Source: Solirubrobacter sp963837485 (GTDB lineage: Bacteria > Actinomycetota > Thermoleophilia > Solirubrobacterales > Solirubrobacteraceae). Taken from it: DNA of 64,000 nucleotides. The position numbers and the translations under genes are program-made. Below, one piece after another: positions 7,108-14,994 of this stretch (position 1 is its first letter; every line of letters begins with the position of its first letter). Below the pieces are notes generated by a model. That model had not been told where the DNA came from. It did no database searches and saw only the letters and a list, made by a program, of their open reading frames with translations. The stretch is from positions 186,001 to 250,000 of the forward strand of contig CAWINP010000027.1 in assembly GCA_963837485.1 (NCBI GenBank), in the 5' to 3' direction.

Positions 7108-8468
7108 AAACCGGCCTCTTCGCGCCCCAGCTCGGTCACCGGGTCGTCGCCGTACATCCACTCGCGCGCGATCCGGTGCCAGTTGGCGCGCGCCCGCAGC
7201 TGGCCGAGCACGGCGAGCGTGAGCAGCTCGACGCGGCGGCCGAAGATGTGGTCGGCGGGCAGCGTCTCGTGGCGCATCTGGCCGAAGTGCTCAGAGCGCG
7301 GGTCGGACATGTCGATCATCACCTGGGTCGCGACCTCGGGGCCGAGCGCGATCTCCTCGTCGGTCAGGTACCACCAGGTCGCGTCCAGGAACTGCGAGAG
7401 CAGCTTGTCGGGCCGGAAGCGTTCGGGCTTGGCGAGCAGGCCGCCCTCGGCCCAGATCTCCCACAGCCGCTCCGCGTCGCCTTCGTGCCCGGCGCGCTGG
7501 GTCTCCAGCTCGAGGTCGATCAGCCGCTGCGGCATGACCTTGAACAGGCCGAAGTCGAGGAACGCCATCCGCCCGTCCGGGAGCATCAGGAAGTTGCCGG
7601 GATGCGGGTCGCCGGAGAACTGCCGGTGGCGGTACATGCAGCCGAAGTAGAAGCGGAAGACGATCTCGCCGGCGCGGTCGCGCGTGGCCGCGTCGGTGGT
7701 CTTGAGCGTGTCGAAGCCGTCGCCGTGGACGAAGTCGCTCACCAGCACGCGCTCGCGTGACAGGCTCGTGACCACGTCGGGAACGACGATGAACGGGTGG
7801 TCCTTGAAGATGCGCGCGAGCGCGCGCTGGTTCTGCGCCTCCAGCTCGTAGTCGAGCTCTTCGACGATTCGCAGGCGGATCTCGTCCGCCGTCGCCTTGA
7901 CGTCGAGGCCCGGCGCGATCCGCTTCATCAGCCGCAGGATGATCCCGAGGTTCTGCATGTCGGCCCGGACCGCGGCGCCGACGCCCGGGTACTGGACCTT
8001 CACGGCGACGTCGCGGCCGTCGTGCAGCGTCGCGCGGTACACCTGACCGATCGAGGCGGCGGCGACCGGCTCGGGGTCGAACTGGGCGAAGGTGTCCCTC
8101 AGCGGCGCCTCGAGCTCGGACTCGATCACCTTGCGCATGTCGTCGAAGCGCACTTTCGGCGCGGCATCGCGCAGCGCGCCCAGCTTGCGCTGGAACTCCT
8201 CGCGGTACTCCTCGGGGATCAGGCCGACGTCGAGGAAGCTCATCGTCTGGCCGAGCTTCATCGCGGCGCCCTTCATCGTCCCGAGCGCGGTGACGATCTG
8301 CTCGGCGGCCTCCAGGTGGCGGCGCTCGAGCGCGGCGTCCTTGCCCTCCTGCGAGCGGGTCAGGTTGGCCGCGTGGGTCCCGAGCTGGCGGGCCGCCTGC
8401 CCGGCTGCGAGGCTCGACACTCGCGCCGTGCGAGAGATCCGCGAGGTCGGGATCCGGTCTTTGGCCAC
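7095..8468 (-). CDS. ABC1/AarF/UbiB-family atypical kinase
   Basis: A 457-residue protein of the ABC1 (UbiB) family of atypical kinases/ATPases. The N-terminal KxGQ signature is present as MKLGQTMSF (about 66-74), followed by the Ala-rich loop AAASIGQVYRA and the lysine in VAVKVQYPG. The catalytic region is DPHPGNF, then the DFG-like LDFGLF. Members support quinone or lipid metabolism; without ubiquinone in actinobacteria, a role in menaquinone or lipid homeostasis is inference. Its 3' end converges on and overlaps the amine oxidase gene by 13 bases. The next gene upstream ends one base before its ATG. Confidence 0.88.
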   Translation of the reverse strand: MAKDRIPTSRISRTARVSSLAAGQAARQLGTHAANLTRSQEGKDAALERRHLEAAEQIVTALGTMKGAAMKLGQTMSFLDVGLIPEEYREEFQRKLGALRDAAPKVRFDDMRKVIESELEAPLRDTFAQFDPEPVAAASIGQVYRATLHDGRDVAVKVQYPGVGAAVRADMQNLGIILRLMKRIAPGLDVKATADEIRLRIVEELDYELEAQNQRALARIFKDHPFIVVPDVVTSLSRERVLVSDFVHGDGFDTLKTTDAATRDRAGEIVFRFYFGCMYRHRQFSGDPHPGNFLMLPDGRMAFLDFGLFKVMPQRLIDLELETQRAGHEGDAERLWEIWAEGGLLAKPERFRPDKLLSQFLDATWWYLTDEEIALGPEVATQVMIDMSDPRSEHFGQMRHETLPADHIFGRRVELLTLAVLGQLRARANWHRIAREWMYGDDPVTELGREEAGFYAQ

Positions 8469-9167
8469 TTAGGGTGTCGCCGTGGGTGCCGCGGCCGGGG
8501 GCGTGGCGGTCGGCGCCGCCTGCTGGATGCCGGGCGTGGGGGTCGGCGTCGGAGTGGCGCTGATCGTCGGTGTCGCGGTCGCCGTCGCCGTCGCCGTCGC
8601 CGTCTCCGTCTCCGTCGGCGTCTCGGTCGGCGTGGCGGTCGGCGTGGGCGTCGCCTTGGACTTCGTGGTATGGCCGCCCCACAGGCCGGTCGAGCGGTCC
8701 GACTGGCCGACCGAGTGGCCGAACACGGCGAGCTCGGACGCTGTCACCACGCCGGCGCCGATGATGAACGCGAGCAGCCCGGTGATCAGCGCGAGCTTGA
8801 GCGGCCGCCGGTTGCCGCGCGGGCGTTCCTCCTCGTAGAGGCCGAACGGGTCGTGGCGGCGCGGCGGGAGCTGCTCCGGGCCGTCGCCGCGCGCGCCGAC
8901 GCCGGTCGGCGCGCGGCTCCGGACCGCCGCGCCGGTCGCCGTACGGCGGGTCACGCGGGGCGCGGCGGTCTTGATCGCGGCCGCCGGGCGGTTCAGGGCC
9001 TCGCTGACCACGGCGACGATGATCGGCGTGATCGCCGTCGCGAGGATCGAGCCCCTCTCCCAGAACGTCGGCACGACGATCGCGGCGGCGACCGCCGCGA
9101 GGCTCGAGATCAGCAGGGTCTGCAGCGACAGCCCGGTGCCGCCGCCGTGTTTGCTCTCGCGGCTCAC
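8469..9167 (-). CDS. membrane protein with Thr/Pro/Ala-rich extracellular tail
   Basis: A 232-residue protein that I do not recognise. Two N-terminal helices (about 12-32 and 36-50) and a third near 130-150 flank an Arg-rich cytoplasmic loop. The last 75 residues are repeats such as TPTATPTETPTETETATATA, typical of a wall-spanning stalk; the coding DNA there is a run of GTCGCC-like triplets. The GTG at 9167 is chosen because it directly precedes the hydrophobic region. The gene ends against the ATG of the ABC1-family gene, so the two are co-transcribed. Confidence 0.65.
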   Translation of the reverse strand: MSRESKHGGGTGLSLQTLLISSLAAVAAAIVVPTFWERGSILATAITPIIVAVVSEALNRPAAAIKTAAPRVTRRTATGAAVRSRAPTGVGARGDGPEQLPPRRHDPFGLYEEERPRGNRRPLKLALITGLLAFIIGAGVVTASELAVFGHSVGQSDRSTGLWGGHTTKSKATPTPTATPTETPTETETATATATATATPTISATPTPTPTPGIQQAAPTATPPAAAPTATP

Positions 9168-9185
9168 GCCCTCCGAGGCTAGTAC

Positions 9186-9394
9186 ACGGATCCGGCGGCC
9201 CGCACGCATTCCGGCGGGGTGGGTGGGATCCGTATCCCCCCATCTGTCTCGCCCTCGGGGCTCGCCACCTGGCTCTCGCCGCTGCCTGGCCACGGCGGGC
9301 GCACACGTACCACCAGTATGCAAGCGCCCGCCCCGGCAGGCAGCGACGACCCGGACTGCGCCGGCGATGCGCGTGGGCCGCCGGCTCCGCGTAC
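9186..9394. repeat. gene-free stretch holding broken copies of the repeat found upstream of dcd
   Basis: No coding sequence is supported here. Three segments match, in order and reverse-complemented, the palindromic element at 38916-38984: ACGCATTCCGGCGGG (9204-9218), a 22-base identity starting CCGGACTGCG (9351-9372), and the short GTACTTA (9391-9397). The spacing differs, so this copy is interrupted. A separate inverted pair, ACGGATCC/GGATCCGT (9186-9193, 9226-9233), flanks the first segment. Confidence 0.5.
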
Positions 9395-10126
9395 TTAGCG
9401 ATCCACTCGTGAGCCCCCGACGATGTCGTCGGAGCCGTCCGGCCAGCGCACCCATGCCTTGTGGCCGCCGTCGTAGTCGGGGCCCCAGAGGATCAGGGTG
9501 GCGGGGTCGCCGAGCGCGGTGACCTGCTCGTCGCCCTCCTCGTCCAGCCCGCGCCAGATGCGCACGAACGGGTTGCCCTCCAGCTCCTCGGCGACGGTGC
9601 TGGGGTCGGTGTGGCCGGGGCGGATGACGGTTTCCGGCGGCAGCGTCAGCAGCGTGTCCATCACGCTGGACTTGAGGTCCGCGTAGGAGGTCGAGCCGGG
9701 CGCGCGGACGCCGCCGACCGAGCGCTTGAAGAGGGTGTCGCCGGTGAACACCTCGCCCTCGACGACCAGCGCGAGCATGCCGGCGGTGTGGCCGGGCGTG
9801 TGCAGCGCCTTGACGGTCAGACCGCCGATCGTCAGCTCGTCGCCGGGCTTCAGGTCGCCGGTGGTGCCGGGGACGCGCTCCTCGGGGTGGGCGAGCACAA
9901 TCGCGTCCGGCCAGCGCTCCAGCGCGGCGCCGAGCTCGGCCACGTGATCGTGGTGGTGGTGGGTGAGGAGGATGTGGGTGACGTTGAGTCCGTGCTCTTC
10001 GGCGGCCTGGAAGAGCGGCTCCAGCGGGCCGCCCGCGTCGACCAGGAAGGCGTCTTCGCCCGGGCCCGCTGCGACGAGATAGGTGTTCGACAGCCAGCTG
10101 TCGTTCATGGAGCGCTCGACGATCAT
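9395..10126 (-). CDS. MBL-fold hydrolase, hydroxyacylglutathione hydrolase-like
   Basis: A 243-residue metallo-beta-lactamase-fold enzyme with the full two-metal set: THHHHDH (about 56-62), a distant HTPGHTAG, GDTLF and a final RPGHTDPST. This is the glyoxalase II-type layout, which hydrolyses thioesters such as S-lactoyl conjugates. The C-terminal 60 residues (WRGLDEEGDEQ to the end) are an extra domain without a name that I can give. It is divergent from a glyoxalase I gene with only 27 bases between the starts, which supports a role in methylglyoxal removal. Confidence 0.8.
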   Translation of the reverse strand: MIVERSMNDSWLSNTYLVAAGPGEDAFLVDAGGPLEPLFQAAEEHGLNVTHILLTHHHHDHVAELGAALERWPDAIVLAHPEERVPGTTGDLKPGDELTIGGLTVKALHTPGHTAGMLALVVEGEVFTGDTLFKRSVGGVRAPGSTSYADLKSSVMDTLLTLPPETVIRPGHTDPSTVAEELEGNPFVRIWRGLDEEGDEQVTALGDPATLILWGPDYDGGHKAWVRWPDGSDDIVGGSRVDR

Positions 10127-10153
10127 GGGCGGGACGGTACCCTCGCGGGCGTC

Positions 10154-10528
10154 ATGGAGCTGATTCACACGTGCTATCGGATCGGTGAGATCGACCGCTC
10201 CGTCGCCTTCTATGAGGCGCTCGGCTTTGAGGAACGCCGCCGGATGCCGATCCGCGAAGAGGCGATCAACGTCTTCATGGGCCTGCCCGGCGACGGCGAC
10301 CGGCTCGAGCTGACCTACAACTTCGGCGTCGATTCGTACGAGCTCGGCACCGGGTACAACCACATCGCCTTGACCGTCGACGACCTCGACTCGACGCTCG
10401 CCGCGCTCGGCGAGAAGGGCATCGAGCCGGAGAAGCCGCCGTATCAGGTGCGCGCGGGCGGGTCGCGGATCTGCTTCGTGCGCGATCCCGACGGCTATCG
10501 CATCGAGCTGATCGAGAAGAACCGCTAG
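10154..10528 (+). CDS. gloA: glyoxalase I-like lyase (VOC family)
   Basis: A 124-residue single VOC domain. Metal-ligand positions are visible as H5 (MELIHTCYRIGEIDRSVAFYE), E53 (RLELTYNFG), H75 (YNHIALTVDDLD) and the Glu of GYRIELIEK near 120. The length and pattern fit bacterial lactoylglutathione lyase; in an actinobacterium the thiol cofactor could be mycothiol rather than glutathione. The ATG lies 27 bases from the divergent glyoxalase II-like gene. A phosphatase gene follows 4 bases after its stop. Confidence 0.82.
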   Translation: MELIHTCYRIGEIDRSVAFYEALGFEERRRMPIREEAINVFMGLPGDGDRLELTYNFGVDSYELGTGYNHIALTVDDLDSTLAALGEKGIEPEKPPYQVRAGGSRICFVRDPDGYRIELIEKNR

Positions 10529-10532
10529 CGGC

Positions 10533-12035
10533 ATGGAGGAGCGGCTCGCCGTCATCGACGTCGGGTCGAACTCCTTCCGGCTCGTCGTCTTCACCTCCAC
10601 CGAGCACTGGTGGAAGCGCACCGACGAGATCCACGAGCCGGTGCGCGTCGGCGAAGGCCTCGACGCGACCGGCTCGCTGCAGCCCGAGCCGATGGAGCGC
10701 GCGCTCGAGACGCTCGAGCTGTACGCGCACTTCTGCCGGGCGACCGGGATCGAGCGCGTGCGGCCGGTGGCGACGTCGGCGATCCGCGACGCGGGCAATC
10801 AGGCCGCGTTCCTGGACGCCGCGCGGGCGCGGTCGGGGCTGGAGGTCGAGGTGCTCTCGGGGTCCGCCGAGGCGCGCTACGGATACCTGGCGGCGGTCAA
10901 CTCGACGACGCTGGCCGACGGCCTCGTCCTCGATCTCGGCGGCGGCTCGATGCAGCTCACGCGCGTGGCGGGGCGCGAGGAGGCGCAGGCGCGCTCGTGG
11001 CCGCTCGGCGCGGTGCGCATGACCGAGCGCTTCTTCGCCAACGGCGGCCGCGCCAAGGGCAAGCAGGTGCGGGCGCTGCGCCAGCACGTGGAGTCCGAGC
11101 TCGCGGCGGCGCCGTGGGTGCGCGACCGCGGGCGGCTCGCCGGCATCGGCGGCACGGTCCGCAACCTGGCCGCGGCCGTCCAGCTGGCCGCGGAGCTGCC
11201 GTCCTACGGCGTGCAGGGGTTTCGCATCACGCGGGACGCGCTGGCGTCGCTGATCTCCGAGTTCGAGGACATGACCCCGTCCGAGCGCGGCAAGGTCGCC
11301 GGCATCAAGTCCGAGCGCGGCGACCTGATCCTGGCCGGCGCGCTGGTGATCGAGGCGGTGATGGAGGCCGGCGGCTTCGAGGACCTCGAGGCGACCGAGG
11401 CGGGCCTGCGCGAGGGCGTGTTCTTCGAGTCCTACCTCGGCGACCCGCCGGTGTTCGAGGACGTGCGCGTGGCCTCGGTCCGCAACCTCGCTTCGCAGTA
11501 CCACGCCGACTTCGCGCACACCAACCACGTCGCCCGGCTGGCGCTGGAGATGTGGGACGCGCTGGCGGCGCAGGGCGTCCACGGCGGCGACCGCGAGGAG
11601 CGCGAGCTGCTGTGGGCCACGGCGATGCTGCATGACATCGGCGTCGCGGTCGACTACGACGACCACCACAAGCACTCGCGCTACCTGATCCTCAACGCCG
11701 GCCTCCCGGGCTACTCGCCGCGCGAGGCGGCGCTGATCGGCCAGGCCGCCCGGTATCACCGCAAGGGGACGCCGGGGCTTGGCGAGTTCGCGCCTTTGGC
11801 CCGTTCCGGCGATGCCGAGATGCTCGACCGGATCGCGGCGATGGTGCGCCTCGGTGAGCAGCTCGAGCGCTCGCGCGACCAGGCGGTCAGCGCGACCGAC
11901 GTGCAGGTCGAGAACGGGCGCGTGGAGCTGCGCCTGCACGCGACCGAGGACGTCACGATCGCGCGCTGGGCGGCCGAGCGCCAGGGCGATCTGTTCCGCC
12001 GCGCGTTCGGTCGCGAGCTGGCCGTGACTGCCTAA
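10533..12035 (+). CDS. ppx: exopolyphosphatase / guanosine pentaphosphatase (Ppx/GppA)
   Basis: A 500-residue enzyme that removes terminal phosphate from polyphosphate or pppGpp. The N-terminal ASKHA fold shows AVIDVGSNSFRLVV (phosphate-1 loop, residues 6-19), ATSAIRDA (about 75) and VLDLGGGSMQL (about 133). The C-terminal third is an HD-like domain (HTNHVARLAL, then LHDIGVAVDYDDHHKHS), as in long Ppx proteins. It starts 4 bases after the glyoxalase gene, so the two are co-transcribed. The stop codon lies inside a 22-base-arm palindrome. Confidence 0.92.
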   Translation: MEERLAVIDVGSNSFRLVVFTSTEHWWKRTDEIHEPVRVGEGLDATGSLQPEPMERALETLELYAHFCRATGIERVRPVATSAIRDAGNQAAFLDAARARSGLEVEVLSGSAEARYGYLAAVNSTTLADGLVLDLGGGSMQLTRVAGREEAQARSWPLGAVRMTERFFANGGRAKGKQVRALRQHVESELAAAPWVRDRGRLAGIGGTVRNLAAAVQLAAELPSYGVQGFRITRDALASLISEFEDMTPSERGKVAGIKSERGDLILAGALVIEAVMEAGGFEDLEATEAGLREGVFFESYLGDPPVFEDVRVASVRNLASQYHADFAHTNHVARLALEMWDALAAQGVHGGDREERELLWATAMLHDIGVAVDYDDHHKHSRYLILNAGLPGYSPREAALIGQAARYHRKGTPGLGEFAPLARSGDAEMLDRIAAMVRLGEQLERSRDQAVSATDVQVENGRVELRLHATEDVTIARWAAERQGDLFRRAFGRELAVTA

Positions 12036-12076
12036 AGGGGTCAGGCACCTTTACTAAAGGTGCCTGACCCCTTTAG
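12032..12076. terminator. perfect palindrome shared by two convergent gene ends
   Basis: Two 22-base arms (12032-12053 and 12055-12076) are exact reverse complements around a single C. The core motif is AAAGGGGTCAGGCACC. It contains the ppx stop codon and encodes the last residues of the opposing ASCH-like gene. It is suited to act as a bidirectional terminator, but the arms have few U-rich ends, so it may instead be an inserted repeat. Confidence 0.65.
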
Positions 12077-12607
12077 AACCGCCTCGCCTCTCGGCGACAG
12101 CCGATAGCCGATCCGCAGGCTCTCGGTCAGGCCGAGCTCCTTCAGCTTGCGGATGTCGAGCTTGAACGGGTGCGTCTCCCGGTTGAAGCTCGCGGCGAGT
12201 TCCGGGGCGCGGACGCCGGGGTGGTCGGCGATCGCCCGCAGGTACTCGTACGTCCACTCGCCCATGCGCGTCAGGCGCGCGTGGATGGCTTGCAGCTCGT
12301 CCGGCGCCGGGATCTGCTCGCGCAGCACGGTGCGCGGGTCGGGACCGGCGAGGTGGAGCTCGATCCGGTACAGGTCGCCCTCGCGGTCCGCCCACGCGTC
12401 CTGCATCGCTTGCGCGGATGCGTAGCCGGCGCGCTTGGCGTCCTTGTTGGAGACGCGGCTGACCTTCCTCACGTCGGTGAACGCGATCAGGCCGATGCGG
12501 GTGCGCTGGGAGCCGCCGGGCTTGACCCGCGGCTTGTCCCAGCGACGGAACGCGAGGTCGATGGTCCCGTCGGCGATGCCCTTGAGGTCGCGCAGCGGGA
12601 AGAGCAC
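12041..12607 (-). CDS. ASCH-like domain protein
   Basis: A 188-residue protein. The first 100 residues (LFPLRDLKGIADGTIDLAFRRWDKPRVKPGG, IGLIAFTDVRKV, LYRIELHLAG) resemble ASCH/PUA-like RNA-binding domains, which begin with an affinity for FRRW. The rest is helical and ends in a winged-helix-like segment (RETHPFKLDIRKLKELGLTESL). The GTG at 12607 is chosen because everything upstream in frame is low-complexity Arg/Gly encoded by a tandem repeat. The final eleven residues come from the shared palindrome and are probably not ancestral. Function is unknown. Confidence 0.6.
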   Translation of the reverse strand: MLFPLRDLKGIADGTIDLAFRRWDKPRVKPGGSQRTRIGLIAFTDVRKVSRVSNKDAKRAGYASAQAMQDAWADREGDLYRIELHLAGPDPRTVLREQIPAPDELQAIHARLTRMGEWTYEYLRAIADHPGVRAPELAASFNRETHPFKLDIRKLKELGLTESLRIGYRLSPRGEAVLKGSGTFSKGA

Positions 12608-12639
12608 GGGGCGAGGGTAACGACGCGCTCGGCCGCGCC

Positions 12640-12790
12640 CGTCCGCGCGACGCCGCGCCGGCCCGCGCAATGCCGCGCCGGCCCGCGCCACGCCGCGCCG
12701 GCCCGCCCCACGCCGCGCAACGCCGCGCCGGCCCGCGCGACGCCGCCCGCCCCGCTCGTCCCCCCCGCGCGACGCCGCGCCGGCCCACTT
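12640..12790. repeat. tandem GC-rich repeat, unit about 18-20 bases
   Basis: About six degenerate copies of GCGACGCCGCGCCGGCCC stand head to tail, with variants such as CAATGCCGCG and CCACGCCGCG. One copy near 12750 is disturbed by a C-rich stretch. The array lies in the 5' leader of the ASCH-like gene. Open frames across it give only Arg/Gly/Ala-rich strings, so it is treated as non-coding. Confidence 0.7.
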
Positions 12791-13053
12791 CGACTCGCGG
12801 CGCTGCGGTGGGGCCGGCGAACTGCGCCAGTAAGGGGATGCGGGCCAGTTTGGCTGCCCGCGGATGATCGTCTTCCGCGAGCGGGCGGGGGGTGCCTGTC
12901 TTTTCGTTGCCAGGAGTGGCGTTTCTACCGGCACCCCCTTTGTTCGGAGCGCGGACGTGGTCGAACGTGAGCGTTTCGTTCGCTGAGGCGATCGTTCATG
13001 ATCGCGATTCAATCTGCGCACCCCTTACTGCCGCAGTTGACGTTCGCCGGCAG
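12791..13053. other. gene-free stretch after the tandem repeat
   Basis: No gene is supported here. A 9-base inverted pair, GGGGGTGCC (12888-12896) and GGCACCCCC (12930-12938), encloses 33 bases and could form a weak hairpin. The last 90 bases, just after the DUF1349 stop, have lower GC than their surroundings, with ATCGTTCATGATCGCGATT at 12990-13008. Confidence 0.4.
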
Positions 13054-13554
13054 CTACGCGCGCTCGAACCGAGCGGTGAACCCGGGACCCTCCGGCGCCG
13101 CGCACATCGGCCCCGCCAGCACCGAACCGGCAAGCGGCGCCAAACGGATCGGCTGGTCGCCGCACAGCAGCTGGACCGAGTCGTGATCGCGAACCGCTCG
13201 GACGGTCCAGAACCCGGACGCGTCCGGCAAGGGCGCCGGCTGCTGCGACCAGTCCGACAACCCGCGCGTCACGACCACCGACAGCCATGACCGCCCGTCC
13301 GCCAGCTCGATGCCGGCCTTGATCCAGTTCGACTCGTCCACGCGCAGCATCAGCCCCGCCTGGTCGTACTGGGCCGCGAAGTCGCCGCGGAAGCGCACGC
13401 TCACCGAGTCTCCGAGCGGCTCATAAGCGAAGTGGCCGGAGTCGCGGACGTAGCCGTAGTGCGTCGTGCGCCAGAAGTCGGTGCCGGGCTCGCACTCGAC
13501 GGTCAGGGCGGCCAACGATCCCGACCAGCGGGCCGGCTCGTTGAGCCACTGCAC
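13054..13554 (-). CDS. DUF1349 (COG3506) concanavalin A-like protein
   Basis: A 166-residue beta-sandwich protein of the DUF1349 family: FWRTTHYGYVRDSGHF, GDFAAQYDQAGLMLRVDESNWIKAGIE, WLSVVVTRGLSDWS and FWTVRAVRDHDSVQLL. COG3506 is labelled as a regulator of enolase after a yeast protein, and its bacterial role is unproven. The GTG at 13554 lies 2 bases after the pyruvate kinase stop, so the two are one transcript. The full family length is present. Cytoplasmic; no signal peptide. Confidence 0.8.
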   Translation of the reverse strand: MQWLNEPARWSGSLAALTVECEPGTDFWRTTHYGYVRDSGHFAYEPLGDSVSVRFRGDFAAQYDQAGLMLRVDESNWIKAGIELADGRSWLSVVVTRGLSDWSQQPAPLPDASGFWTVRAVRDHDSVQLLCGDQPIRLAPLAGSVLAGPMCAAPEGPGFTARFERA

Positions 13555-13556
13555 CG

Positions 13557-14972
13557 TCAGACCTCCTGGATCTGCAGCAGGCTCGTGGTCCCCGGCTTGC
13601 CCGACGGCAGGCCCGCGGTGATCCCGACGCGGTCGCCCTTCTTGCACCAGCCGAGCTCGACGACCCTCGCCGCGGCCGCCGCGATCAGCTCCTCGGTCAC
13701 CTCGTAGCGGCGCATCGACGCGGCCTGCACGCCCCACATCAGCCCGCAGCGGCGGACGGTCTCGCGACCGGGGGAGAGCGCGTAGATCGGCACCGTCGGA
13801 CGGTGCGCAGAGATCAGCCGCGCGGAGCGACCCGACAGCGTCGGGCACACGAGCGCGGACAGCCCGAGCTCGTGCGCCGCGCGCGTCGCCGTGTAGGCGA
13901 GCGTGTAGGCCGGGTCGCGCCGGTCGCGCCGCACGCGGCGCTCGTTCCACTCCCGGTACGGCGCCGTCTGCTCGGTCCGGCGGGCGATCGACGCGAGCAT
14001 CGCCACCGCCTCGACCGGGAACTGCCCGACCGCGCTCTCCTGGGAGAGCATCACCGCGTCGGTGCCGTCGAGGATCGCGTTGGCGACGTCGGTCACCTCG
14101 GCGCGCGTGGGGCGCGAGGAGGCGACCATCGAGTCGAGCATCTGCGTCGCGGTGATCACCGGCCGGGCGAGCGCGCCGGCCAGCGAGATGATCTGCTTCT
14201 GCACGATCGGGACCTCCTGGATCTCCAGCTCGATCCCGAGGTCGCCGCGGGCGACCATCACGCAATCCGCCGCGCGCACGATCTCCTCGGCGCGCGTGAC
14301 CGCCTGCGGCTTCTCGATCTTGGCGATCAGCGGCAGCCGCGTGTGCTTGCGCAGGAACGTCACGTCCTCGGCGCGGCGCACGAACGAGAGCGCGATGAGG
14401 TCGACGCCGATGCGCTCGCCGGTCCGCACGTGCTCGAGGTCCTCGTCGGGCACGGCGGGCAGCGCCGCCGTCTCGCCGGGGATGTTGAGCCCTTGGCGGG
14501 AGGCGACCGAGCCGCCGATCTCCACCTCGGCGTCGATCTCGCCCGAGTCGGCGCGGACCGAGACCACTCGCAGCCGCACCGCGCCGTCGGCGAGGTACAT
14601 GATCTCGTTGTGACCGACGGTCGAGGCGAGGCCGGCGTACGTGATGTAGAGGCGACTCGCGTCGCCCTCGCCGTTGGCCTCACCGCCGCACACGAAGGTC
14701 GTGCGATCGCCGGGCTTGAACTCCACGACGCCGTCGCGCAGCTTCCCGATCCGCAGCTTCGGGCCCGGCAGGTCCTGCAGGATGGCGACCTGGCGACCCG
14801 CCCGGCCGGCGGCGTCGCGCACGAGCCGCGCGGTCTCCGCGTGCTCCTCGGCGCTGCCGTGGGAGAAGTTGAGCCGGGCGACGTCCATCCCGGCCTCGAC
14901 CATCCGGGCCAGCACCTCGGGGTTCCGAGACGCCGGCCCGATGGTCGCGACGATCTTCGTGCGACGCTGCAT
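13557..14972 (-). CDS. pyk: pyruvate kinase
   Basis: A 471-residue glycolytic enzyme that converts phosphoenolpyruvate and ADP to pyruvate and ATP. It begins RRTKIVATIGPAS, with the active-site ARLNFSHG near 33-40 and the B domain after DLPGPKLRIG. The signature LIAKIEKPQAV (about 216) and MVARGDLGIELE are intact, followed by ITATQMLDSMV and the A-domain end TDAVMLSQESAVGQ. The C-terminal domain has SGRSARLISAHRP, where allosteric effectors usually bind. A strong start ATG; DUF1349 follows in the same operon. Confidence 0.97.
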   Translation of the reverse strand: MQRRTKIVATIGPASRNPEVLARMVEAGMDVARLNFSHGSAEEHAETARLVRDAAGRAGRQVAILQDLPGPKLRIGKLRDGVVEFKPGDRTTFVCGGEANGEGDASRLYITYAGLASTVGHNEIMYLADGAVRLRVVSVRADSGEIDAEVEIGGSVASRQGLNIPGETAALPAVPDEDLEHVRTGERIGVDLIALSFVRRAEDVTFLRKHTRLPLIAKIEKPQAVTRAEEIVRAADCVMVARGDLGIELEIQEVPIVQKQIISLAGALARPVITATQMLDSMVASSRPTRAEVTDVANAILDGTDAVMLSQESAVGQFPVEAVAMLASIARRTEQTAPYREWNERRVRRDRRDPAYTLAYTATRAAHELGLSALVCPTLSGRSARLISAHRPTVPIYALSPGRETVRRCGLMWGVQAASMRRYEVTEELIAAAAARVVELGWCKKGDRVGITAGLPSGKPGTTSLLQIQEV

Positions 14973-14994
14973 CTACCGCCGCACGATAGGACAG

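Noticed and set aside
8560..8660. GTCGCC triplet run as a possible microsatellite or CRISPR-like array
   Set aside because: It lies in frame within the Thr/Ala/Pro stalk of a membrane protein and encodes TATATA-type repeats; there are no spacers.
12888..12938. GGGGGTGCC/GGCACCCCC pair as a strong terminator
   Set aside because: The loop is 33 bases and there is no gene end close to it on the matching strand; it is noted only as a weak hairpin.
12608..13021. N-terminal extension of the ASCH-like protein to position 13021
   Set aside because: The added residues are Arg/Gly/Ala strings encoded by the tandem repeat and unlike any protein domain.
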